Positions 34,211 to 42,677 of a DNA stretch of 64,000 nt are shown in pieces. Every line of letters starts with the position of its first letter. The first letter of the stretch is position 1. The position numbers were made by a program, and so were the translations under genes. The notes beneath the pieces were generated by a model. It did not search any database and was not told where the DNA came from. It saw only the letters and a program-made list of their open reading frames with translations. This stretch comes from Jongsikchunia kroppenstedtii DSM 45133 (GTDB lineage Bacteria; Actinomycetota; Actinomycetes; Mycobacteriales; Mycobacteriaceae). The stretch is taken from positions 62,001 to 126,000 of the forward strand of contig NZ_AQYG01000041.1 of the NCBI RefSeq assembly GCF_000380485.1. Direction: 5' to 3'.

Positions 34211-36907
34211 CTACATGTCGGCGATCGCCTCCAACGGTTTCGTGCGCGCGGCCCGCACCGCCGGCCAGGCCGCGGCCAGCACGCCGACCACCGCCGCGGC
34301 GATGATGGTCACCACGAATCGTCCCCAGGGAATCACCGGTTCGGTGACCACGCCGTTGCGCAGCGCATGCATCATCGCCCAGCCGAACACCCCGCCCATC
34401 AGCGTGCCGAGAATGGCGCCGAACAGGGCGATCAGGACCGACTCGATATAAATCGTGCGCTGCACCTGGCCCCGGCTCATACCGAGCGCCCGCAGCATGC
34501 CGATCTCCCGCTTCCGCTCGATCACCGACAGCGCCAGAGTGTTGACGATGCCGATCACCGCGATCAGCAGCGCCAGCCCGAGCATGCCGGACAGCACCGT
34601 CATCATCGTGTCGATCTGTTGTGCGGCTTCGCCCTTGAACTCCGACTTGGTCTGCACCTTGATCGCCAGGTACGGCTTGGCGAGATCCTCGACGCTGTTC
34701 TGCACGGTCGCGACGCTCGTGCCCGGTTTCACCTTGAGGAGCACCACGGCATCCTGCTGCAGGCTGGTCGGCATCAGCTGCTCATAGGCCTGCGGACCGA
34801 CCATCCAGTCCAGTGAGATCAGCTTGGTGAACGGGGTGTCCTTGTAGATTCCGGTGACCTTCACCGGCACCGGGCCACGACTGGTGTCGACGCTCGTCAT
34901 GCTGATGGTGTCGCCGACCTTCCAGCCCTTCGACTTCGCGGTATTCGCCGACACCAGCATGCCGTCGTCCGGAATCGTCGACGACGCATTGCCTTCCATC
35001 GTGTACGGCGACACCGCCTCGGCGTCGGCCGCCGGCCGCGGCGCGTACCCGTGCACCGTGTCGTCGCCGACCTTCGCGGTCACCATGCCCATGCCGACGG
35101 CCTTGTCGATCCCGTTGATCGTCGACGTGATGTCGTTGGCGACCGCTGGAGGCACGCCGCCCTGGCTCGAGCTGATCACCAGGTCGGCGTTCATCCCCTG
35201 GTCGACCGAGCTGTTGATCGCGCCCTTGAACGACGATCCGAACGTCCCGATGACCGCGACCAGCATCAGCCCCAGCGTGAGCGCGAAGGCGGTGGCGGCG
35301 GTACGACGCGGATTGCGGACGGCGTTGGTCTGCGCGAGCTGGCCGATCTTGCCGAACGGCTTGGCGAAGACGAACGACAGCAGTTTCACCGCGGGCCGCG
35401 ACAGCGCGGGCGCGCCGAACACGATCGCGATGATCACCAGGAGCGCGCCGAGACCGACGACGGCCATCGCACCGTTGCCCGTCTGCGTGGTGCCGGCGAT
35501 GACGATCGCCAGACCGGCAACGCCGAGCACGGCTCCGATGATGGTGCGGCGCTTGATCGATTGCGCACCATCGGTCATGCTCTCGCGCATCGCCTCGACC
35601 GGCGGGATCGACGACGCCCGCAGTGCCGGCGCCAGGGCGCTGATCACAGTGACGATGATGCCGACCGCCAGGCTCGCGATCACCGGCGTCGGACCGATCA
35701 CCAACGGCCCCTCGGGCAGACCGGTGCTGCCGGAGCTGAGCAGCGTCTTGAGCGCCGCGCCGATCCCGATGCCGGCCGCCGGGCCGATCAGCCCGCCGAC
35801 GAGTCCGACGATCGACGCCTCCAACAGCACCGACCGGACGATCTGTGCGCGGCTGGTGCCGATCGCCCGCAGCAGGGCGAGCTCCCGGATCCGCTGCGCG
35901 ACGATCATCGAGAAGGTGTTGTAGATCAAGAAGATTCCGACGATCAGGCCGATCGCGCCGAAGGCCTGCAGGATGTAGTTGAAGATGTTCAGGAAGCTGT
36001 TGACCTGCTTCTTGGCGTCGTCACGCACTTCCTGACCGGTCTGCACCTTGAACTGGTCGCCCAGGTTCTTCTGCGTACCGGCGGGCTGGAAGTTCGACAC
36101 CCGGTCCCGAAGCTGCTGCGGCGTCACCCCCGGCGCGGCCGAAAGCTCCACGGAGCCAACACTGTTGCCGTCGGACAGCAGTTTCTGCGCGGTAGCGGTG
36201 TTGAACTGGATCAGCGTGAATCCGCTGGTGGCGCCCGGAAGATCGGTGATACCAACGATCTTCACGGCGAACGGCCGGCTGTTCGCGCCGCGCTCGACGA
36301 GCGCCTGGGTGGTATCGCCGACGGAGAGATCACCACGCTCGGCCGCGCTCTTGTTGATCACGGCCTCGACCGGCGCACTCGGCGACGGTGTGTCACCGGC
36401 CATCGGCTGCGGGGCGGCACCGCCCGGAAACAGCTTGGCGTCAGCGGGATTCAGCGCCTGATCGGGACCCAGATAGGCGCCGGCCAGCGACGGAGCGCCG
36501 CCGCTCTGGATACGACCGCCGCCCTTCTTGGCGATGACCGCGGGCTGCGAATACTGCGGGACGATCCGGTTGATACCCAGCTGGGTCTTGTTCTCGGTCA
36601 ACGCGGTGACCACCGTATTGGGGACACCGGCCTGGTCCGACGAGTCGGCCGAGCTGATCTGGGTGTCGACCCCGATCGCCGTCTTGTCGAAGATCCCGTT
36701 GAACGAGTCCTTCACCGTCCCGGTGAAGACCAGGGCGCCGGCGACGAATGCGGTGCCGAGCACCACCGACAACACGGTCAGGAACAGTCGGAGTTTGTGA
36801 GCGCCGATGTTGCGCAGCGACACCTTGCGCATCGTGCTCGACGCGAGCGGGCGTTTGGAACTGGGCTTGCCGGACGTACCGGACGGCAGCGTGCTGGTGG
36901 AAGTCAT
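34211..36907 (-). CDS. FtsX/MacB-like ABC transporter permease
   Basis: 898 residues. A Ser/Thr/Pro-rich start is followed by a first TM helix (LRLFLTVLSVVLGTAFVAGALVF in pieces near residue 38) and a MacB-type extracytoplasmic domain. Then come the FtsX block near residues 310-440 (IFLIYNTFSMIVAQRIRELALLRAIG), central TM helices and a second extracytoplasmic domain. The final FtsX block is NTLALSVIERKREIGMLRALGMSRGQ. The duplicated topology is that of lipoprotein/lipid exporters such as the LolCDE-like systems of actinobacteria. It starts 12 bp after the ATPase stop, so the two make one transporter. Cargo is unknown. Confidence 0.9.
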   Translation of the reverse strand: MTSTSTLPSGTSGKPSSKRPLASSTMRKVSLRNIGAHKLRLFLTVLSVVLGTAFVAGALVFTGTVKDSFNGIFDKTAIGVDTQISSADSSDQAGVPNTVVTALTENKTQLGINRIVPQYSQPAVIAKKGGGRIQSGGAPSLAGAYLGPDQALNPADAKLFPGGAAPQPMAGDTPSPSAPVEAVINKSAAERGDLSVGDTTQALVERGANSRPFAVKIVGITDLPGATSGFTLIQFNTATAQKLLSDGNSVGSVELSAAPGVTPQQLRDRVSNFQPAGTQKNLGDQFKVQTGQEVRDDAKKQVNSFLNIFNYILQAFGAIGLIVGIFLIYNTFSMIVAQRIRELALLRAIGTSRAQIVRSVLLEASIVGLVGGLIGPAAGIGIGAALKTLLSSGSTGLPEGPLVIGPTPVIASLAVGIIVTVISALAPALRASSIPPVEAMRESMTDGAQSIKRRTIIGAVLGVAGLAIVIAGTTQTGNGAMAVVGLGALLVIIAIVFGAPALSRPAVKLLSFVFAKPFGKIGQLAQTNAVRNPRRTAATAFALTLGLMLVAVIGTFGSSFKGAINSSVDQGMNADLVISSSQGGVPPAVANDITSTINGIDKAVGMGMVTAKVGDDTVHGYAPRPAADAEAVSPYTMEGNASSTIPDDGMLVSANTAKSKGWKVGDTISMTSVDTSRGPVPVKVTGIYKDTPFTKLISLDWMVGPQAYEQLMPTSLQQDAVVLLKVKPGTSVATVQNSVEDLAKPYLAIKVQTKSEFKGEAAQQIDTMMTVLSGMLGLALLIAVIGIVNTLALSVIERKREIGMLRALGMSRGQVQRTIYIESVLIALFGAILGTLMGGVFGWAMMHALRNGVVTEPVIPWGRFVVTIIAAAVVGVLAAAWPAVRAARTKPLEAIADM

Positions 36908-36919
36908 TGGTGCCGTCGC

Positions 36920-37954
36920 CTATCCGCGCGAATGACGACCGGGGCGACCGTCGGGTGCCTCCGTACCATCCGCCGGCGGCCCCCAGTTCGACTGCGCCGG
37001 CGGTATCGGATCGGCCGGCGAGATCGGATCGGTCGGGCGGGGCGACTGGTTCAGATGATCGACCGCGGACGGCGGGTTCGGCTGCGCTGCCGGCGCAGGC
37101 GGCGCCACTGGCGCTGCTGGCGCAGGGGGCGGAGTGGTCGCCGGACGCTGCTGGGCCTGCTGCGCGGGATCGTCGAGATGCTTCATGTACTCGAACACGT
37201 CGTCGGCCGACGGGTGGCGCAGCTCGTTGACGATCCGCCCGTCCGCCAGAAAGACGACGCGGTCGGCGTAGCTCGCGGCCCGCGGATCGTGCGTCACGAT
37301 GATCACCGTCTGCTGGAATTCATCGACGGCCGCCCGCAGGATGCTCATCACCTCGCCGGAGGAACGCGAGTCGAGGTTGCCGGTGGGCTCGTCGCCGAAG
37401 ATGATGTCGGGCCGGCCGACCAGAGCCCGGGCACAGGCCACACGCTGCTGCTGACCACCGGAGAGCTCGGAAGGCCGGTGACTCAACCGGTCCCGCAACC
37501 CGAGACGGTCGATCACCGCGTCGAACCAGGCCTGATCGGGCTTGCGGCCGGCGATGTCGAGCGGCAGCGTGATGTTCTCTTTCGCGGTGAGCGTCGGCAC
37601 CAGATTGAACGCCTGGAACACGAAGCCGATCCGGTCGCGACGCAGCAGCGTCGTCTGCTTGTCGTTGAGCGCCGACAGGTCGGTGTCGCCGATGGTGACG
37701 CGACCGCTGGTCGATGCGTCCAGCCCGGCGAGGCAGTGCATCAGCGTGGACTTGCCGGAGCCCGACGGCCCCATGATCGCGGTGAACTCGCCCGCGGCGA
37801 AGGCCACGTCGACCTGCCGTAACGCCTCCACCGTTGTGTCGCCGGAACCGTAGACCTTGGTCAGTTGTTCGGCGCGGGCCGCGACCGCCTGGGTGCCGGC
37901 GGCGCCACGGGCCGCGCTAGCTCCGGCGTTCGGACCACTTGGGGGGACTGACAT
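36920..37954 (-). CDS. ABC transporter ATPase (LolD/MacB type)
   Basis: 344 residues. Walker A is GPSGSGKST, the Q-loop segment is FVFQAFNLVPTLTAKENI (typical of the LolD/MacB subfamily), the signature is LSGGQQQR, Walker B is IIFGDEPTGNLD and the H-switch is IVTHD. After the ATPase core (about residues 25-250) there is a long Pro/Ala/Gln-rich tail (PPPAPAAPVAPPAPAAQP), unusual for this subfamily. ATG 37954 (MSVPPSG) has GAGAGG upstream; the frame remains open further back without support. It forms an operon with the FtsX permease. Confidence 0.9.
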   Translation of the reverse strand: MSVPPSGPNAGASAARGAAGTQAVAARAEQLTKVYGSGDTTVEALRQVDVAFAAGEFTAIMGPSGSGKSTLMHCLAGLDASTSGRVTIGDTDLSALNDKQTTLLRRDRIGFVFQAFNLVPTLTAKENITLPLDIAGRKPDQAWFDAVIDRLGLRDRLSHRPSELSGGQQQRVACARALVGRPDIIFGDEPTGNLDSRSSGEVMSILRAAVDEFQQTVIIVTHDPRAASYADRVVFLADGRIVNELRHPSADDVFEYMKHLDDPAQQAQQRPATTPPPAPAAPVAPPAPAAQPNPPSAVDHLNQSPRPTDPISPADPIPPAQSNWGPPADGTEAPDGRPGRHSRG

Positions 37955-38230
37955 GCGTTGCCTCTCTCGACGTCTGTCGGCCGGCCCCGATGACGGGCGC
38001 ACCGCCGACAATCCACAGTGCGCGACAATCCTGACCTACCGGCCTCGCCTGCCACCATAGGTGAACTCCCCCATCTTCACCCGCAGGTTTTGCTGGCCGT
38101 CGAAAGTGGCGCCGCCGAGATCGCCGGCGGGCGAGTCAACGAAATTCGCAGATCACCGGGGGTATCGGCCGGGTCGCGGCCCCTCGATCACTCGCTGCGC
38201 GTCCGGATCCTTCAAGGCGTTCATCAACCG

Positions 38231-39241
38231 TCAGCCCTTATCGTCAAGCAGCAGTAGCACTTTGCCGATCGAATCGGCCGAGTTCAGCATTTCCTGTCCG
38301 CGCGCGGCGTCGCCGATCGGCAGGCGCGCCGAAATGATCGGCGCCACCGTGCCCGCATTGACCAACGGCCATTCGTCTTTCGCCACGGCCGCGACGATCT
38401 CGGCTTTCGATCCTGGGCCGGCGATCGGGCGGTTCCGCACGTTGAGGCCGATGACTCGCGCGCGCTTCGCGATCAGCGTCGCGATGTTCAACTCGCCCAC
38501 GAGTCCGCCCTGCATACCGATGATGACCAGACGTCCGCCGGTCGCGAGTGCGGCCACGTTGCCGGGCAGATACTGGGCGGCCATGATGTCGAGGATGACA
38601 TCGGCCTGGTCGGCGAGCTCAGCGGCGAAATCCTGTTCGCGGTAATTGATCACGATGTCGGCGCCGAGCTGCCGGCAACGTTCCGCCTTGAGCTCGGACC
38701 CGACGGTGACCGCGACTTTCGCCCCCAGCGCCTTCGCGACCTGGATCGCGTGTGTCCCGATCCCGCTGCCGCCGCCGTGAATCAGCAGGGTCTCCCCGGC
38801 CGTGAGCCCGGCGTCCATCACGATGGTCGACCACACCGTCACCGCCACTTCCGGCAGCGCGGCCGCGTCGACCAGCGACACACCTTCCGGCACGGGCAAC
38901 AGCTGCGTTGCCGGGACGACCGCGTATTCCGCATAACCGCCGCCGGCGATGAGCGCACAGACCTGGTCGCCGATGTCATAGCCGGCGACGCCCTCGCCCA
39001 CCGCGGCGATCGTGCCGGAGATCTCCATCCCCATCACGTCGGTGATTCCCGGCGGCGGCGGGTACAACCCCTGCCGCTGCATCAGGTCCGCGCGATTGAT
39101 CCCGGCGGCCGCGACCTTGACCAGTACCTCGCCGGGAGCCGGGCGCGGGGTGGGGAAATCGTCGACGACGCGGAGATCGGCCGACGCGTCGTCGACGACG
39201 ACCGCGCGCATGGCCTCCGGCACATCGGTTGCCGCATTCAT
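38231..39241 (-). CDS. NAD(P)H quinone oxidoreductase (zeta-crystallin/PIG3 type)
   Basis: 336 residues of the medium-chain dehydrogenase/reductase family without structural zinc. The N-terminal GroES-like domain has INRADLMQRQGLYPPPPG, the PIG3/QOR signature. The nucleotide-binding part has GETLLIHGGGSGIGTHAIQ and LGADIVINYREQDF. It is likely an NADPH-dependent quinone reductase in the cytoplasm. ATG 39241 gives MNAATDVPEAM; the frame extends ten codons further. It is similar to Rv3777, so it is not part of the Rv0198c-Rv0244c order. It lies downstream of the acetoacetate-decarboxylase-like gene with a 36-bp gap, probably in one transcript. Confidence 0.88.
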   Translation of the reverse strand: MNAATDVPEAMRAVVVDDASADLRVVDDFPTPRPAPGEVLVKVAAAGINRADLMQRQGLYPPPPGITDVMGMEISGTIAAVGEGVAGYDIGDQVCALIAGGGYAEYAVVPATQLLPVPEGVSLVDAAALPEVAVTVWSTIVMDAGLTAGETLLIHGGGSGIGTHAIQVAKALGAKVAVTVGSELKAERCRQLGADIVINYREQDFAAELADQADVILDIMAAQYLPGNVAALATGGRLVIIGMQGGLVGELNIATLIAKRARVIGLNVRNRPIAGPGSKAEIVAAVAKDEWPLVNAGTVAPIISARLPIGDAARGQEMLNSADSIGKVLLLLDDKG

Positions 39242-39277
39242 GTTCGGTTGCCTTCCAGATCGTTCCAGCACGGCCGG

Positions 39278-40228
39278 TCAGCCGCGCTCGGGCATCGACG
39301 TCGGGACGGGCATATGCAGCGCCAGCTGCCCCTCGGTGATGACGTCCAGCTGCACGGTTCGCATGGGCCGCAGCGATCGCAGGTCGTCGGACATCCGCCC
39401 CTCGCCCAGCTGCATGTCGACGTGGCGCGGCAGGCGCGTGGTGCCGCCCGACAACACGTTGGTCTGGCTCGTGGTCGAATGCCATGCATGGCCGATCTGG
39501 GTGTACGACGTCAGCGTGGACACCGCCGCACCCGACCGGTGCGGAGTCTGCTTCGGGGTGCGCGCCGATAGCGAAAGATCCATTCCCCCTGACTCATTGG
39601 CGATCCGAGCGGTGGCCCGGCGGTCATCGATCTCGACATCCAGATCGGTGACCCACTTGGGAAAGCCGTAACCGTCATGACCGCGCACCTGCGCGATGTC
39701 GGTGTTGACGGGCAACGACAGCACATATGACTCCAGGTGTTCGTTCTTGAGAGCCGCCGCGAGGTCGATGAAGCCCGCGCCGCCGTGCCGGGCCGGACGA
39801 ACCGCGACGCCCACCGCGGCCTCCGTGTAGAAGTCGATATCGCAGACGTCGTAGCGGAAGATCATCACCGACGCGAGCCCCAGACCCGGCGCGACCGCCA
39901 GGGGCGCCAGCTGCTCGGGCAGCCGCCGCCGGATCGCGCTCAGCGGCGCGAGCATCGTGACGCGCGCACTGGACATGCGGTAGTAGAAGTTCGGGGTGAG
40001 GGTCGGCCCGATCGGCGAGTCGACCCGCGTCTTGGGCAGCTGCCGGAAGAAGTCCACGCCGCTCACCCGGGGATCGCGGGCGATCTCATCGAGATCCGGG
40101 TCCATCCGGTACCGGTCGTAGAACCCGCCGCGAGGAACCGTGACCGTAAGGTCGCCCAGTTCTACCTGCATCATCCCCAGAGTGACGTCGCTCGCGGAAC
40201 CGATCTCGGTCGATGAGTTCGATGGCAT
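39278..40228 (-). CDS. Acetoacetate decarboxylase-family protein
   Basis: 316 residues. The ADC fold is indicated by VTMLAPLSAIRRRLPEQLAPL (in pieces), FRYDVCDIDFYTEAAVGVAV, and GHDGYGFPKWVTDLDVEI. In the last segment the Lys of the FPK motif lies where the Schiff-base lysine of decarboxylases of this family occurs. Whether it decarboxylates a 3-keto acid or is a lyase/dehydratase of the broader family cannot be decided. AGGGA precedes ATG 40228. Its promoter is overlapped by a perfect 18-bp inverted repeat, so it is tightly regulated. Confidence 0.78.
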   Translation of the reverse strand: MPSNSSTEIGSASDVTLGMMQVELGDLTVTVPRGGFYDRYRMDPDLDEIARDPRVSGVDFFRQLPKTRVDSPIGPTLTPNFYYRMSSARVTMLAPLSAIRRRLPEQLAPLAVAPGLGLASVMIFRYDVCDIDFYTEAAVGVAVRPARHGGAGFIDLAAALKNEHLESYVLSLPVNTDIAQVRGHDGYGFPKWVTDLDVEIDDRRATARIANESGGMDLSLSARTPKQTPHRSGAAVSTLTSYTQIGHAWHSTTSQTNVLSGGTTRLPRHVDMQLGEGRMSDDLRSLRPMRTVQLDVITEGQLALHMPVPTSMPERG

Positions 40229-40265
40229 GTGATGACTCCCTGCTGATCCGACGATCAAATGTATT

Positions 40266-40309
40266 CAGTGCTTACATAGCAACCTACGTTGCTATGTAAG
40301 CACTGTCAA
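40266..40309 (-). promoter_or_regulatory. Promoter overlapped by a perfect 18-bp inverted repeat
   Basis: Arms CAGTGCTTACATAGCAAC (40266-40283) and its exact complement (40288-40305) are separated by CTAC. On the minus strand TTGACA (40304-40309) and TAGGTT (40281-40286) are spaced by 17 bp, a near-consensus sigma-A promoter. The left arm covers the -10 and the right arm reaches the -35. It would drive the acetoacetate-decarboxylase-like gene and be blocked by a bound repressor. GCTTACAT also occurs at 41126-41133 before the TetR gene. Confidence 0.75.
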
Positions 40310-40348
40310 CACTCTCCGCGTGGATCCGCCAGCCGATCGGCCTCGGAA

Positions 40349-41050
40349 CTACCCCACGACGTCGGCGATGATCCGCGACGCGAGCTTGTCGGAGGACTGC
40401 GGATTCTGGCCTGTGTACAGGTTGCCGTCGACGACGACGTAGGGGCGCAACGGGATCGCACCCTTCGAGTAGTCGACTCCAGCCTCCTTCAACCGGTCCT
40501 CGAGCAACCACGGCGCCTTCTTCGCGAACCGGTTGAGCAGTTCCTCCCGGTTCGACAGGCCCGTCATCCGGCGACCCGCGAAGGCCGAGCCGCCGTCGGC
40601 GTCGGTCGCGGCGAGCACCGCCGCCGGGGCGTGGCAGAGCAGTGCCAACGGCTTGCCCGAGCGCAGGCGCCGCGCCAGGAGCGCGCCCGACACCTCGTCG
40701 TAGGCCAGGTCTTCCATCGGTCCGTGGCCGCCGGGGTAGAACACGACATCGAAGTCGTCGACATTGACCGCGTCGAGAGACACCGGGCTCGCCAGGACGT
40801 CCGCGATGCCGTCCAGATAGCGTTCGACCGCCTTGCGCTTCCATGGAGTTCCGCCCGCGATACCGAGACTGAGGCGATCCAGGGTCGGCGCCTTCCCTCC
40901 CGGCGTCGCGACGGTGATATCCCAGCCCGCCTCCGCGAACAGGCGATGCGGCACGGCGACCTCCTCGGCCCAATACCCGGACGGATGGACGGTGCCGTCA
41001 TTCAATGTCCAACGGTCGGCGGCCGAGATGACGAACAGGACCTTGCGCAT
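40349..41050 (-). CDS. DJ-1/PfpI family protein (Hsp31-like)
   Basis: 233 residues. The nucleophile elbow ALLCHAPAAVL has Cys139-His140, and the conserved acidic residue is in YWAEEVAVP (Glu29/Glu30). GGHGPMEDLAYDE is a strand-turn region typical of the class I glutamine amidotransferase-like Hsp31/YDR533C group. Expected functions are glyoxalase-III-like detoxification or chaperone/deglycase activity. It is divergent from a TetR gene across a 189-bp gap that contains ATGTA/TACAT arms at 41115-41133. Confidence 0.87.
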   Translation of the reverse strand: MRKVLFVISAADRWTLNDGTVHPSGYWAEEVAVPHRLFAEAGWDITVATPGGKAPTLDRLSLGIAGGTPWKRKAVERYLDGIADVLASPVSLDAVNVDDFDVVFYPGGHGPMEDLAYDEVSGALLARRLRSGKPLALLCHAPAAVLAATDADGGSAFAGRRMTGLSNREELLNRFAKKAPWLLEDRLKEAGVDYSKGAIPLRPYVVVDGNLYTGQNPQSSDKLASRIIADVVG

Positions 41051-41239
41051 GGTGTACCTCGATTCGAATGGTCGCCGCAGGACGGCGGCCGTTCGCGGCA
41101 GCCACGACGACGCGATGTATACGACGCTTACATTAGACTGGTCCCAGGCCCTGCGCCAGGAAGGACTTGCCTCTCACCGAGCGTGCAACCCGATGAGCTG
41201 GTGATCAGGCGCCGATCGTCGAGAGTTAGATTTGAGGCC

Positions 41240-41818
41240 ATGTCAGCTTCGCCCGGGTCGTATCACCACGGTGACCTGCCCGCCGCCCTGGTCCGCGCGG
41301 CAATGGAACTCCTGGAGGAGAGCGGCTCCGACCTCTCACTCCGCGCGGTGGCCCGCCGGGCGGGCGTATCCACGGCCGCGCCCTATCGCCACTTCGCAGA
41401 CCGGGATGCGCTGCTGTCCGCCGTTGCCGCCGTCGGCTACCGCGAATTGGCGACGTCACTGATGCGGTCGCAGCCCGAGCCGTCCTCGGTCGACGACGTC
41501 GCGACCATCGCGGTCGCGTACGTACGGTTCGCGCTCGATCGGCCCGCGCTCTTCCGAGTGATGTTCGCCGAGCCCTGTGACCCGACCAACCCGGAACGGG
41601 TCGCCGCCGTCGCCGCGATCACCGAGTATCTGGAATCGATCGTGCAGCGGATGGCTCCGGACGCCGACCACACCGCGATGGCCACCGGCATGTGGGCCCT
41701 CGTCCATGGGCTCGCATTCCTGCACCTCGACGGCAAATTCGGCACGACCGCATCCGAAGTCGACGGACGGGTACGGGCCGCGGTCAAGGCCGTGAGCACC
41801 TACCGCGTGGGCTCCTGA
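41240..41818 (+). CDS. TetR-family regulator, divergent from the DJ-1/PfpI gene
   Basis: 192 residues. The N-terminus SYHHGDLPAALVRAAMELLE and [26 protein letters not shown] is typical of the TetR subfamily with a WHG-type C-terminal domain; ALVHGLAFLHLDG matches that domain. GAGG before ATG 41240 sets the start. Its own upstream region and the decarboxylase promoter share GCTTACAT, so it is the best local candidate to control both. Confidence 0.88.
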   Translation: MSASPGSYHHGDLPAALVRAAMELLEESGSDLSLRAVARRAGVSTAAPYRHFADRDALLSAVAAVGYRELATSLMRSQPEPSSVDDVATIAVAYVRFALDRPALFRVMFAEPCDPTNPERVAAVAAITEYLESIVQRMAPDADHTAMATGMWALVHGLAFLHLDGKFGTTASEVDGRVRAAVKAVSTYRVGS

Positions 41819-41846
41819 CAGAGCCGCGCGACCGGACGCGTGCTGA

Positions 41847-42677
41847 TCAGCCGGTGCGCTTGGTCAGCGGCACCACGAGCGGCCCGGCGCCCGTCGGATC
41901 GGCGATCACCTGCGCCCGCAGACCGAACGCGTCCTGCAGCACCGCCGGAGTGATCACGTCGTCGGGCGTGCCCTCGGCGAGCACCGCGCCGTCGCGCATC
42001 ACCACCAGCCGATCGCTGTAGCGCGCCGCGAGATTGAGGTCGTGCAGCACCATCACGACGGTCTTGCCGTGCGTGGTGCGCAGGTCCTCGACGAGGTCGA
42101 GCACGTCGATCGCGTGCGCCAGATCGAGGAATGTCGTCGGTTCGTCCAGCAGCAGCAGATCGGTCTGCTGGGCCAGCGTCATCGCGATCCAGACCCGCTG
42201 GCGCTGACCGCCGGACAACGCATCGACCGGCCGGTCGGCGAGGTCGGCGACATCGGTGAGCGTCAGCGCCTCACTGACAGCCTGCTCATCCTCGTTCGAC
42301 CACTGCCGATACCACGACTGATGCGGGTGCCGTCCCCGCGAGACCAGCTCCAGGACCGTCAAACCCGCTGGCGCCGTGGGTGATTGGGGTAGCAGCCCCA
42401 GAGTCCGCGCCACCTGCTTGGTGGGCACCGATGAGATGTCGTGGCCGTCGAGCAGCACGGAACCCGACTTCGGGCGCAGCAGGCGGGCCAGCGAACGCAG
42501 CAGCGTCGACTTGCCGCAGCCGTTCGGCCCGATGACCGTGGTGATCTGGCCGTCGGGCACCTGGACGTTCAGCCCGTCGATCACCGGCGCATCGCCGTAT
42601 CCGACGGTCAGATCCTGTGCGGACAACCGCGATGTGGTCAATACGGTCGCCATGTCGTCGGGCGTCACTGCACTCAT
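41847..42677 (-). CDS. Iron-siderophore ABC transporter ATPase (FecE/FepC type)
   Basis: 276 residues. Walker A is GPNGCGKST, the signature is LSGGQRQR, Walker B is LLLLDEPTTFLD, and the H-loop is VLHDLN. GRHPHQSWYRQWSNED is the segment typical of ferric-siderophore ATPases after the Q-loop. It provides energy for the FecCD permeases; its start overlaps the permease stop by four bases (ATGA). Last gene of the SIP-permease-permease-ATPase operon. Confidence 0.93.
   Translation of the reverse strand: MSAVTPDDMATVLTTSRLSAQDLTVGYGDAPVIDGLNVQVPDGQITTVIGPNGCGKSTLLRSLARLLRPKSGSVLLDGHDISSVPTKQVARTLGLLPQSPTAPAGLTVLELVSRGRHPHQSWYRQWSNEDEQAVSEALTLTDVADLADRPVDALSGGQRQRVWIAMTLAQQTDLLLLDEPTTFLDLAHAIDVLDLVEDLRTTHGKTVVMVLHDLNLAARYSDRLVVMRDGAVLAEGTPDDVITPAVLQDAFGLRAQVIADPTGAGPLVVPLTKRTG

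Noticed and set aside
38153-38224. 23-codon frame MNALKDPDAQRVIEGPRPGR... just after the quinone oxidoreductase stop
   Set aside because: Good codon bias and close spacing, but far too short to claim, with no ribosome site and no recognised family. The rest of 37955-38230 shows no gene.
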